Part shown: piece after piece, positions 15,605 through 25,600 of the stretch | How the letters are laid out: every line of letters starts with the position of its first letter | How positions within the stretch are numbered: the stretch's first letter is position 1 | From: Alteromonas lipotrueae | GTDB taxonomy: Bacteria; Pseudomonadota; Gammaproteobacteria; Enterobacterales; Alteromonadaceae | NCBI RefSeq assembly: GCF_019249215.1 | Contig: NZ_JAESDI010000026.1 | Location: 1-43,166, forward strand | Reading direction: 5' to 3' | DNA length: 43,166 bases | The notes under the pieces: model-generated | Databases searched by the model: none | Told to the model about the DNA's origin: nothing | What the model saw: the letters and a program-made list of their open reading frames with translations, nothing else | Program-made: the position numbers and the translations under genes

Positions 15605-17668
15605 ATGATAAATAGGCCTCGCGCTTTTAAGATGTCACCTGTTGCTGTAGGTGTGCTAACCCTCTTGGGTGCTGCCGCACTTCCTGCTAACGCCGCTAAT
15701 TGGCAAGTAGGTGATGTTAGCATTTCTCTTGATTCTACATTCACAGTGGCTACCAGTATTCGTACTGAGTCTAGAGATTACAGTCTTATCGGAAATAGTA
15801 ATCATGCACAGTTTGATTGGTCAGGTTACCACGCAGCATTCAATCCACTTTATCCTAGTAGCGACGTTTGGGCGTTAGCTGACGGCGGTTATTCAACCAA
15901 TGGCGACTTAGGAAATTTATCTCATGATCCAGGTGATGCATTTGCAACACAAATTTCAGGAAACCATGAGCTAGATATAAACTTTGGCGATTTCGGTTTC
16001 TTCGCACGTGGTTTTTGGTTTTACGACTTTGAACAAATGGATGGTGACCGTCCTAATTCAAATGCCATTACTGGCGTTCAATACGATCACTGTCAAGATC
16101 CGGAAGCAGAAGATTTATTGTGTACCGATGTGCGCCTGTATGATGCCTTCTTCTATGGTGATTGGTGGATTGGTGACAAGCCTCTAACCCTTCGTGTAGG
16201 TCGCCAGGTTATCAGTTGGGGTGAAAGTACCTTTATCCAACATGGTATCAATACAACGAACCCTGTTGACGTAACCCGTGCACGTGCACCAGGTGCGGAA
16301 CTTAAGGAAGTATTTATTCCAGTGGGTATGGTTTACGCCTCGTTAGGGCTAAGCGATACATTAAGCGTATCTGGTTACTATCAATATGAATGGGAACGCA
16401 GTTGGTTGCCTGTATCTGGTAGTTATTTCGCGGGTAACGACTTTGCGGGTGAGGGCGGTCAGCGTCAAAACGTCCAATTAGGTTTCAGTGGTAACCCTGA
16501 TATTGATTTAGATCACTTGTTAACTGCACTTAATGGCTACGGTGACTTGTTACGTGCTGGCGGTAATTCTGCTGATATTGCCTCTGCCTACTTAGCATAT
16601 CCTACTAAAGTGGCTATTCGTGGCTATTCTGACGAAGCGCATAAAGATGCCGACGATCAGGGTCAATACGGTTTACGTGTTACTTGGTTTGCTGAGGCAT
16701 TGAACGAATCTGAAATCAGTTTCTACCACATTAACTACCATAGCCAACGTCCACTTATCTCTGGTGTAACGTCTGACTTTACCGCCGAAGGTATTGCGTC
16801 AGACTTAGCCTTCATAGCAACTAACGAAGTGACGCGCGATAACATTACTGAGCTGGGTGCATTCACCCAATCTGAGTTTTATTATCCAGAAGACATTAAG
16901 TTATACGGGGTGAGTTTTAACACCAACATTGGCACTACCGCGTTAGCCGGTGAATTTGCTTACCGTGTTGATGAACCGCTGCAAATTGACGATGTTGAGC
17001 TACTCTATATGGGTATGCCAGAGCAGCTAGCTAATGCTGGACTGCGTCCAGACTTAGAAGGTATTTCTCAACTTAACAATATCGGCCGAGCGGTAGGTCC
17101 AGGTGAAACAGCTGAAGGATTCTTGTTCTCAGACACGTGGCAAATGCAGTTAACTGCATCACACGTTTATGGTCCTAAGTTTGGTGCTGATAACTTCGTG
17201 TTATTAGGTGAGTTGGGCTATGTCAATATTGTTGATATGCCAGATCCAAATGTTATTCGCTTAAATGCGCCTGGTACATCGCGTACACCGTCGCTAGAAC
17301 CTACTGCAAGTGGCAATAACCGTGAAGGTCTGCACATAGGCCTTTCGGACGGTCCAGAAACTAACCCGTTCGCTACCGATGACGCGTGGGGTTACCGACT
17401 ACTGGCCGTTGCTGATTGGAACGATATTATGGCGGGCGTTAACCTTCGAGCCCGTGCGACGTTCTCTCACGATGTAGAGGGTACTACACCAGACCCTCTC
17501 TATGTATTCACCGAAGATGTTAAATCTGCGGCACTGGCGTTAACGTTCGATTACTTAAGTAAGTGGTCAGCAACAGCTTCTTATAGTGCATTCTGGGGCG
17601 GCATTGGAACGACTAATGCGCTTTCAGACAGAGATTTTGTTTCGTTTAACATCAAGTATTCAATTTAA
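15605..17668 (+). CDS. DUF1302 family protein, predicted outer-membrane beta-barrel
   Basis: The 687-residue product has a signal peptide ending near ANA (about residue 31) and a mature part rich in alternating polar and hydrophobic strands with aromatic residues. The C-terminal strand ends FVSFNIKYSI, as in outer-membrane barrels. It matches the DUF1302 family by the FGFFARGFWFYD, RVGRQVISWGEST and YYQYEWE segments. An in-frame start at 15509 would add 32 residues and spoil the signal peptide; the ATG at 15605 has AGGGAG nine bases upstream. DUF1329 follows after 12 bases. Function is not established; I infer a channel or binding barrel for a hydrophobic solute from the permease two genes downstream. 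Confidence 0.88.
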   Translation: MINRPRAFKMSPVAVGVLTLLGAAALPANAANWQVGDVSISLDSTFTVATSIRTESRDYSLIGNSNHAQFDWSGYHAAFNPLYPSSDVWALADGGYSTNGDLGNLSHDPGDAFATQISGNHELDINFGDFGFFARGFWFYDFEQMDGDRPNSNAITGVQYDHCQDPEAEDLLCTDVRLYDAFFYGDWWIGDKPLTLRVGRQVISWGESTFIQHGINTTNPVDVTRARAPGAELKEVFIPVGMVYASLGLSDTLSVSGYYQYEWERSWLPVSGSYFAGNDFAGEGGQRQNVQLGFSGNPDIDLDHLLTALNGYGDLLRAGGNSADIASAYLAYPTKVAIRGYSDEAHKDADDQGQYGLRVTWFAEALNESEISFYHINYHSQRPLISGVTSDFTAEGIASDLAFIATNEVTRDNITELGAFTQSEFYYPEDIKLYGVSFNTNIGTTALAGEFAYRVDEPLQIDDVELLYMGMPEQLANAGLRPDLEGISQLNNIGRAVGPGETAEGFLFSDTWQMQLTASHVYGPKFGADNFVLLGELGYVNIVDMPDPNVIRLNAPGTSRTPSLEPTASGNNREGLHIGLSDGPETNPFATDDAWGYRLLAVADWNDIMAGVNLRARATFSHDVEGTTPDPLYVFTEDVKSAALALTFDYLSKWSATASYSAFWGGIGTTNALSDRDFVSFNIKYSI

Positions 17669-17680
17669 AGAGTGATGTAT

Positions 17681-19048
17681 ATGATTAGAAAATTTGGAAT
17701 TATTGCAGCAGCGCTTTCAATAGCGCTAACTGGTGCAAGTGTTCACGCTAAGGTTTCTGAAGAAGATGCCAAAAAGTTAGGCGGTGAATTAACGCCTATG
17801 GGTGCTATACAAGCTGCGAATGCTGATGGAAGCATTCCAGCATGGACAGGTGGTATTACATCAGCACCCGAAGGCTATTCGGTAGGCGACCACCATCCAA
17901 ACCCTTTTCCAGAAGATAAGGTGTTATTTGAGATAACGGCGTCGAACTATAAAGAATATGCTGATTTCCTGTCCGAAGGTCAGAAAAAGTTGTTCGAAGC
18001 GTATCCTGATACTTACCGCATGCCGGTATATCAAACTCGTCGTTCAGCATCTAACCCGCAAGCTGTTTATGATGCAACAAAGGTTAACGCCACTAATGCA
18101 GAGTTGCTTGATGACGGAAACGGCATAAAAGGCGCAGTGTTGGGTGTTCCATTCCCAATGCCTAAAACCGGTATGGAAGCAATTTGGAACCACATTTTAC
18201 GTTATCGCGGTGCTGCCGTAGAACGTAACGGTGGGCAAGCAGCGGTAACTACTTCAGGTGATTACAACGTTATCGGTTTTGATGAACAGTTAATGATTAA
18301 GTACGCTGAAGAAGGTGCTACACCTGAAAAGCTTACTGATGAAAACGTATTGTTCATGTTTAAGCAAAAAGTGACTAAACCAGCTCGTTTAGCTGGAACT
18401 GCACTGCTTGTTCATGAAACAGTAGATCAGGTTAAAGAGCCTCGTAAAGCGTGGACTTACAATACTGGCCAGCGTCGTGTACGTTTAGCACCTAACATTG
18501 CTTATGACACGCCAGGAACTGCAGCAGATGGTCTACGTACCACTGATGACTTCGATATGTTTAATGGTTCTCCTAATCGTTACAACTGGAAACTCGTTGG
18601 CAAGAAAGAGATGTTCGTAGCCTATAATAACTATGCACTGCATTCAGATAACGTAAGTTACGATGAAATTCTTCATGCTAACCACGTTAACCCTGATTTG
18701 ACGCGCTGGGAAAAGCACCGTGTTTGGGTGGTTGAAGCTACGTTGAAAGAAGGTTTCCGTCACATTTATCAAAAACGTGTATTCTTCATTGATGAAGATA
18801 GCTGGCAAATTCAAGTAGCTGATATGTATGATAATCGTGGTGAGTTGTATCGTGTTGGTGTAGCTTATGGAGTGAACTACTATGAAGTACCTACACAGTG
18901 GTCAACCCTTGATACCTATTACGACTTAAACTCTCGCCGTTATTTGGCCATTGGTCTTGATAACGAAGAAAGTATGTATGATTTCTCGATACGTCCAAGA
19001 GATGTTGAGTTTACGCCTCAGGCGCTACGACGAGAAGGTAAACGCTAA
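17681..19048 (+). CDS. DUF1329 family exported protein
   Basis: The 455-residue protein has a signal peptide (residues 1 to about 23, ending VHA) and a large periplasmic domain of the DUF1329 family, recognised by DAKKLGGELTPMGAIQAAN, DGSIPAWTGG, TGQRRVRLAPNIAYDTPG and FFIDEDSWQIQ. Family members resemble the LolA/LppX fold that carries lipids, so a periplasmic carrier is plausible. Three in-frame starts lie close together (17672 GTG, 17675 ATG, 17681 ATG); the third has AAGAG at the best spacing and gives a clean signal peptide. A terminator-like hairpin follows directly, before the YCF48 gene, so downstream genes may be expressed at a lower level. Confidence 0.88.
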   Translation: MIRKFGIIAAALSIALTGASVHAKVSEEDAKKLGGELTPMGAIQAANADGSIPAWTGGITSAPEGYSVGDHHPNPFPEDKVLFEITASNYKEYADFLSEGQKKLFEAYPDTYRMPVYQTRRSASNPQAVYDATKVNATNAELLDDGNGIKGAVLGVPFPMPKTGMEAIWNHILRYRGAAVERNGGQAAVTTSGDYNVIGFDEQLMIKYAEEGATPEKLTDENVLFMFKQKVTKPARLAGTALLVHETVDQVKEPRKAWTYNTGQRRVRLAPNIAYDTPGTAADGLRTTDDFDMFNGSPNRYNWKLVGKKEMFVAYNNYALHSDNVSYDEILHANHVNPDLTRWEKHRVWVVEATLKEGFRHIYQKRVFFIDEDSWQIQVADMYDNRGELYRVGVAYGVNYYEVPTQWSTLDTYYDLNSRRYLAIGLDNEESMYDFSIRPRDVEFTPQALRREGKR

Positions 19049-19064
19049 GCGTTTTGTGTTAAGA

Positions 19065-19093
19065 CGGTTGGCAATGCCAACCGTTTTTGTTTT
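19065..19093 (+). terminator. Intrinsic terminator inside the envelope module
   Basis: Arms CGGTTGGC and GCCAACCG form a perfect 8-bp stem with an AAT loop, followed by TTTTTGTTTT. It lies 16 bases after the DUF1329 stop and 34 bases before the YCF48-like gene. Confidence 0.88.
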
Positions 19094-19126
19094 CAGACAA
19101 TTAAATTTTAGGGAGAATGGTTAATC

Positions 19127-20173
19127 ATGAAAAAAACCATTGCAGCGTGCATAACTGCAGCACTCGCAGCAAATTACTCCGTAACTGCTTCAGCAGAAGA
19201 TGCCTATATTGCACCCTTAGTTGAACAGTCAGTTTTGCTAGATATTGACGCTGATAAATTTGTCGTTGTTGTCGGAGAACGCGGGCATATTCTTATTTCA
19301 GAAGATGGGACGGCGTTTAATCAAGTTGCCGTACCCACCCAAGCTACACTCACTGCAACTACCGTAGTAGGCGACAATATTTGGGCTGTAGGCCATGATG
19401 CCACCATCATTCATTCTTCAGACAAGGGACAGAGCTGGGAAATCCAGAATGTGCAGCCCGAACTACAACGTCCATTTTTAGATGTGCTATTTTTCGATGA
19501 AAGTCACGGTATTGCTGCTGGCGCGTACGGTCTTTTTTACCGGACTACAGATGGCGGAAAAAGCTGGGAAACTGAGCGTCATGCAAGTTTGTTAGACCCA
19601 TACGATCGTGAATATTTAGAAAGTGTTAGAGAAGAAGACGAAGCCTTCTATCAACAAGAATTAGAATCTATTCTACCTCATTTAAATCGAGTCACTCGCG
19701 ATGCCGAAAAACTATACCTTGCTGGAGAAGCGGGTTTATTAGCTAGCAGCGATGATATGGGGAAAAATTGGGAACGTTTCGAGGTTGATTACACAGGCTC
19801 ATTTTTCGATATTAAAGCCCTTGACGATTCTACGTTGCTGGCTGTAGGTCTTCGCGGAAATATTTTTGTTTTACGCAACCAAGGTGAGTGGGAATATGTA
19901 AATTCTTGTTCAACCAGTACCTTAAATTCAATTTTACTGTCCGATAACGACACGGTTGTTGCAATGGGTAACAACGGTATGATGGTGTCAGCCACTCGTC
20001 CGCTACCTGTCAGCGATCACGATCCATACGCTAACCCTGCAAACTGTGAGCCTGCAAAGGGTATTTCAGTAACACAGGTTGAAGATAAAGCTGCCATGTT
20101 AAATGCCGTTAGCTTTAATGGCCACACCATAGCTGTTACCGCGAATGGTATAAAAACGCTAAATACAAAGTAG
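19127..20173 (+). CDS. YCF48-like / BNR-repeat exported protein
   Basis: The 348-residue protein has a signal peptide (cleavage near SASA, about residue 23) and a predicted beta-propeller made of repeated blades. Visible repeats include AVGHDATIIHSSDKGQSW, AAGAYGLFYRTTDGGKSW, LAGEAGLLASSDDMGKNW and AVGLRGNIFVL. This pattern is that of the Ycf48/HCF136 photosystem II assembly factors, but the host is not expected to be photosynthetic and the name describes only the fold. An acidic helical insert (about 165-185) interrupts the propeller. It starts after the internal terminator, has GGGAG upstream, and lies 15 bases before the MMPL permease. I infer it is a periplasmic accessory of that permease. 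Confidence 0.85.
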   Translation: MKKTIAACITAALAANYSVTASAEDAYIAPLVEQSVLLDIDADKFVVVVGERGHILISEDGTAFNQVAVPTQATLTATTVVGDNIWAVGHDATIIHSSDKGQSWEIQNVQPELQRPFLDVLFFDESHGIAAGAYGLFYRTTDGGKSWETERHASLLDPYDREYLESVREEDEAFYQQELESILPHLNRVTRDAEKLYLAGEAGLLASSDDMGKNWERFEVDYTGSFFDIKALDDSTLLAVGLRGNIFVLRNQGEWEYVNSCSTSTLNSILLSDNDTVVAMGNNGMMVSATRPLPVSDHDPYANPANCEPAKGISVTQVEDKAAMLNAVSFNGHTIAVTANGIKTLNTK

Positions 20174-20188
20174 GGTGGTTTCGCTTTT

Positions 20189-22507
20189 ATGACCCATTTC
20201 ATTGAACATCTTGTTTTCTCTAACCGTAAATTGGTGGTAGCCCTTTTTGCTATCGCGACGGTTTTTTTAGGCTTTCAAGCATCGCAGATGCGACTTGACG
20301 CTGGTTTTGAAAAAAATATTCCGCTCAATCATGAGTACATGAAAACCTATATTGAACATCGCCAAGACTTCGGTGGTGCGAACAATATCTTAGTTTCTGT
20401 TTGTGATAAGAACGACAATATATTCAATCAGAACTTTTTCGATACGCTAAAGAACGTGCACGACCAGCTATTTTTCATAAATGGTGTGAACCGTTCTCTC
20501 GTTATTTCATTGTTTTCTCCCTCTACCCGTTTTACTGAAATTGTAGAAGGCGGCTTTGCTGGCGGGCCAGTTATTCCAGCCGACTTCAATTCAGCAAACC
20601 CCGCGGCCTTAGCGCTAGTGGCTGCCAATATTGAAAAAGCCAATATTGTTGGTCGTCAAGTAGCCAGCGACTACAGCTGTGCCATGGTGACAGCACAGCT
20701 ATTGGATATCGACCCACAAACGGGTGAGCCGTTAAATACACTTGCCTTAGCGGCTGAGCTTGAAGAGCAACTTCGCGGTGAATATGAAAACGAAGATATT
20801 TCTATTCATATTATCGGGTTTGCCAAGATGATTGGTGATGTGGCTGATGGCGCTAAAGACGTACTCTTGTTTTTCGCTATTGCTATCGCGATAACGGCCA
20901 TCATGGTGTACTTCTTCTCTCGCAGTATCATGCTCACTATATTGCCACTACTGTGCTCAGTGATTGCAGTTATCTGGCAGCTTGGTCTACTAACTTCGTT
21001 AGGCTTTGGTATGGATCCTATGTCCATCCTGGTGCCGTTCTTAGTTTTCGCTATTGGTGTAAGTCATGGCGTACAAATGATTAACGCGGTAGAAAAACGT
21101 GCGGTAACAGGAATAGGTGCAAAACGTGCGTCTATGGCAGCGTTTAGAAGCTTATTAGTGCCGGGGGGGATTGCCTTACTTTCTGACACAGTAGGTTTCA
21201 TGACCTTACTGGTTATCGATATAGGTATTATTCGTGAACTGGCCATTACAGCAAGTATGGGTGTTGCCGTTATTATATTAACCAACCTTATGCTATTGCC
21301 GGTACTGATGAGCTTTTTAAAGCTTGATAAAAAGTACGTTGATAAATTTGCTGGCAAAGAAAATAGTAACACCCGTTTTTGGGCTATTGTTTCAGCGTGT
21401 TCACGTAAAAAGCCAGCAGCCTTTATTCTAATTGTAACCGCCATATTATTCGGCTTTGGGCACTACCAAGCACAAAACATGAAGATAGGTGATTTGCACG
21501 CGGGTGCACCAGCACTTCATGAGTCTTCACGTTATAACCAAGATACCTTCTTGATTACTGACAAGTATGAAGTCACGGTGGATTACATCTCTATTTTGGT
21601 AGAAACCACCCCTGAAGCTTGTACGTCTCACAGCGTAATGAAAGCGATGGATGATTTTCAGTGGAAAATGGAGAACGTTCCAGGTGTGCAGTCGGCCGTA
21701 TCATTAGCATCAGTGGCTAAGATAGTTAACGCGGGTTATAACGAAGGTAATGTTAAATGGCAGGTTCTACCTCGTAACCAACAAACCTTAGTGCAAGCTA
21801 TTTCAAGGGTGCCAACTTCATCTGGCTTATTAAATGGTGATTGTTCTGTCATGCCGATTATTCTGTTTATGGAAGATCACAAAGCAGAAACCATTTCTCG
21901 TGTGGTAGATGCTGTAAAAGATTTCCGTACTGAGTATGAGACCGACGATATGTCGTTTAGTCTGGCATCAGGCCCAGTGGGAGTGATGGCGGCAACGAAC
22001 GAAGCGGTCGAGGCTGCACAAGATCCAATGATGGTATATGTATTTGGCGCCGTTATCGCATTATGCTTAATTAGCTTCCGCTCTGTACGTGCAACCTTAG
22101 TGGTGGTAATTCCACTGTATGTTGTGTCTGTTTTAGCGCAAGCACTAATGACGTATCTGCAAATTGGTCTTACAGTATCAACCTTACCAGTTATTGCATT
22201 AGGTGTGGGTATCGGTGTTGATTATGGTATTTATATCTTATCGACAAAGAGCCTTATGCTTAAACAAGGTGCTACGGTTCAAGAAGCTTATTTAGCTGCC
22301 TTAAAAGAGCGAGGTAGTGCCGTACTGTTCACCGGTATTACTTTGGCAATAGGGGTAAGTACTTGGGTATTCTCTTCACTTAAATTCCAAATGGATATGG
22401 GTATTTTGTTGACCTTTATGTTCGTGGTTAATATGTTAGGAGCAATTATCGTACTTCCAGCACTGGCAAGATTCTTGTGGTGGAATAGAAATGACCCCGG
22501 TGCATAA
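20189..22507 (+). CDS. MMPL/RND superfamily permease
   Basis: The 772-residue inner-membrane protein has a duplicated RND layout: one segment near residues 12-30, a periplasmic loop, five segments in about 225-365, another near 405-425, a second periplasmic loop and five more in about 610-765. LVPFLVFAIGVSHGVQMINA and ALGVGIGVDYGIYILS are matching segment-4 signatures of the MMPL subgroup (predicted exporters). The short loops distinguish it from drug-efflux RND pumps, and no membrane-fusion or TolC-like gene accompanies it. The ATG is 15 bases after the YCF48-like gene. It probably moves a hydrophobic molecule using the proton gradient together with the three upstream gene products; direction and substrate are unknown. 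Confidence 0.88.
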   Translation: MTHFIEHLVFSNRKLVVALFAIATVFLGFQASQMRLDAGFEKNIPLNHEYMKTYIEHRQDFGGANNILVSVCDKNDNIFNQNFFDTLKNVHDQLFFINGVNRSLVISLFSPSTRFTEIVEGGFAGGPVIPADFNSANPAALALVAANIEKANIVGRQVASDYSCAMVTAQLLDIDPQTGEPLNTLALAAELEEQLRGEYENEDISIHIIGFAKMIGDVADGAKDVLLFFAIAIAITAIMVYFFSRSIMLTILPLLCSVIAVIWQLGLLTSLGFGMDPMSILVPFLVFAIGVSHGVQMINAVEKRAVTGIGAKRASMAAFRSLLVPGGIALLSDTVGFMTLLVIDIGIIRELAITASMGVAVIILTNLMLLPVLMSFLKLDKKYVDKFAGKENSNTRFWAIVSACSRKKPAAFILIVTAILFGFGHYQAQNMKIGDLHAGAPALHESSRYNQDTFLITDKYEVTVDYISILVETTPEACTSHSVMKAMDDFQWKMENVPGVQSAVSLASVAKIVNAGYNEGNVKWQVLPRNQQTLVQAISRVPTSSGLLNGDCSVMPIILFMEDHKAETISRVVDAVKDFRTEYETDDMSFSLASGPVGVMAATNEAVEAAQDPMMVYVFGAVIALCLISFRSVRATLVVVIPLYVVSVLAQALMTYLQIGLTVSTLPVIALGVGIGVDYGIYILSTKSLMLKQGATVQEAYLAALKERGSAVLFTGITLAIGVSTWVFSSLKFQMDMGILLTFMFVVNMLGAIIVLPALARFLWWNRNDPGA

Positions 22508-22528
22508 TATTTTTGCATAGCTAATCAT

Positions 22529-22554
22529 AAAAAAGGGCCGTAAGGCCTTTTTTT
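22529..22554 (+). terminator. Intrinsic terminator after the MMPL gene
   Basis: A-run, GGCC, GTAA loop, GGCC and seven T residues pair into an 11-bp stem with one G-U pair. The A-run makes it symmetric, so it could work in both directions. Confidence 0.88.
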
Positions 22555-22679
22555 ATAGGTGTTTTTTGCATAGTTATCTATGCTGTTAATATAAGGTTAA
22601 AAAGGGGCTTTTAATACCTCTCAGTTTTAGCGAAAATAGCCGCGCAACTTAGCACTTACGACATTTATAAGGTTAACTA

Positions 22680-25600
22680 ATGACAGTCACCTCACAGCGA
22701 CACTCAGTACTGCTAGATAATGTATTTGCACTCATTGAAAAAAAGGTGGATGCCCAGCAGAAGTCACTCGTGCAGCAATTCGGACGCCTGTTGTATAAAA
22801 ATATCTCTAGTGATGACTTAGAAGATCGTAACGACAGCGATTTATACGGTGCCACTTTAAGCTTATGGAACGGGCTTGCAAAATTCGATAATTCAGCACC
22901 TTACATTCGTGTCTTCAACCCAGAAATAGAAAAGCATGGCTGGCACTCAAGCCATACCATTGTTGAAATAATTGTTAGGGACATGCCGTTTCTTGTCGAT
23001 TCTGTGCGTATGTCACTCAACCGATTAAACATTACTGCACATTTATTTTTGCATAGCCCAATTGGAATAAAACGAAATAGTAAAAACCAAGTGGTCGAGT
23101 TTGCCGAGCCTGGCAAGACAGTTGAAAACACCCGAAAAGAAACAGTGATATTTATCGAGGTTGATCATCAAAGTGCGAAAAAAGACATTGATGAATTAAC
23201 GAAAGAATTACACTCAGTGGTAGACGAAGTGTCGTTGGCGGTTAAAGATTGGCAAGAAATGACCACTAAGTTAGAAACCGTGGTTAAAGACAGTACGAAA
23301 CTAAACTGGCCTGTATCGACTGATGAAAAGAAACAAACCAAAGCTTATTTGCAATGGTTAAGCGACCATAACTTTACCATGATGGGCTATCGTTATTACG
23401 AAGTGAAGGCCATAGAGGGCGACCATCGCTGGATACCGTCTAACGATACTAGTTTAGGTTTATTAAAGAACTCTGTTAATGACAGAGAGCGCCTATTGTC
23501 GAAATTACCTTCCAGTGCAAGAGCAGAGGCACTAAGCCAAAGCCCGTTAATTTTAACGAAAACAAACTCTCGTGCTCGTGTTCATCGTCCTGCTTATATG
23601 GATTATGTTGGTGTAAAAGCGTTTAACAAAGATGGGCAAGTTATTGGTGAGCATCGCTTCCTTGGCCTCTATTCAGCGTCTTTCTATAACCAAAGTGTGA
23701 CGCAACTTCCTATGCTGAGAGAAAAGATTCAGCGTATATGTGATTTATCTGGCTATGAGCCAGGCACCCATGCGTTTAAAGCCTTTGTGAATATTGTTGA
23801 AACTTATCCACGTGATGAGCTACTGCAAACACCCGCAGAAGAATTAGCCCAAATAGTGATGGGTATATTTCAAATGCAAGAGCGGGGTATTTCACGCTTA
23901 TTTATTCGTAAAGATGTCTTTGGTCGCTTCTTCTCATGTATGGTATTTGTACCTCGTGAGCGTTACAACACGCAACTACGTGTAGACACCCAAGCGCTAT
24001 TAAAAGCCTCGTTAGGTGCTAAAGAAGAAGTTGAATTTACTACGTTCTTTTCTGAATCTGTGTATGCACGCACGCATTACATTGCCAGGGTCAACGACAA
24101 CAACGCGGAATTTGATGTGAAGGAAATAGAACGCAATATTATTGAACTAACTAAAACGTGGAGCGATCGATTAGCTTCATCTATTTCAGCAGCACACGGT
24201 GAAGCGCAGGGTAAAGCCCTTGAGCGCAAATATGGCAATGCGTTTTCACGTAGCTATATGGAACAGAACTTACCGGGTGATGCCCTTGTTGATATCGGCA
24301 AAATTGAACAGTTAGATGATGATCATACTCTCGACATGCTGTTTTATCGTCCTCAAGAAGAGCAGTCTGACAGCCAAATAGTGAAGCTCAAGTTGTTCCA
24401 TCGTGCTGAGCCTATTCATCTTTCTGATGTATTGCCTATGCTTGAGAACTTTGGTTTGCGCGTCATTGATGAAAGCCCCTATAAAATCACCTGCCCAGAT
24501 GGTTTTAGAAACTGGGTGATGGATTTCACTATGTTGCACAAAAGTGGCCAACATTTTGACATGGAGCGCGCACAGACTTTATTCCAAGAAGCTTTTGCGA
24601 AAGTGTGGAATAACGATTTAGAAGACGATGCATTCAACCGCTTAATTTTGGGTGCTAATTTAACGGGCCGTAAAGTCACTATTTTACGTGCGTACGCAAA
24701 ATACATGCGTCAAACCGGTAGTTCATTCAGTCGTGATTACATTGCGAACACCTTGGCGAATTACCCTGATATTGCCCGCTTGCTAGTGGAGTTTTTCGAC
24801 CAGCGCATTAATCCGAAGAAGAAACGTAATGCGAAGAAAGAAGAAGCGTTACTTGAGAATATTAAAACCCAATTAGACAGTGTTAGTAACTTAGATGACG
24901 ACAGAATTATTCGTCGTTATTTAGATATGATGTCGGCAACCCTTCGAACTAACTTCTATCAGCCCGATGAAGCAGGCAATGAAAAATCTTATGTGTCATT
25001 TAAGATGCTGCCAGAAATGATTCCTGATATGCCATTGCCACTGCCTAAATTTGAAATATTTGTGTATAGCCCACGTTTAGAGGGTGTGCATTTACGCGGT
25101 GGCAAGGTTGCCCGTGGCGGACTTCGTTGGTCTGATCGCCAAGAAGATTTCCGGACTGAAATTTTAGGCTTAGTAAAAGCACAGCAAGTAAAAAATACGG
25201 TTATTGTACCTGTTGGCGCGAAAGGTGGGTTTGTTTGTAAAAAGCTGCCCGTTGGTGAGGGCAGAGAAGCCATACAGGCTGAAGGTCAAGCGTGCTATCG
25301 CACCTTTATTACCAGTTTGCTAGATATCACCGATAACATTGTAAACGGTGAAGTTGTACCACCAAAAGATGTAGTGCGACTAGACGAAGATGACCCGTAT
25401 TTGGTTGTGGCGGCCGATAAAGGTACCGCTACCTTCTCTGATATTGCCAACGGTATTGCTGATGAATTCGGTTTTTGGTTAGGGGATGCCTTTGCATCAG
25501 GTGGTAGCGTCGGTTATGACCATAAGAAGATGGGTATTACTGCGCGTGGCGGATGGGAGTCTGTTAAACGTCACTTCCGTGAAATCGGTATCGATTGCCA

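Noticed and set aside
19127..20173. Photosystem II assembly factor
   Set aside because: The Ycf48 resemblance is to a propeller fold; the surrounding gene content is of a heterotrophic gammaproteobacterium and the gene sits next to an MMPL permease.
24989..25273. 94-codon open frame on the - strand inside gdhB
   Set aside because: It is antisense to the conserved catalytic region of gdhB, with no independent evidence.
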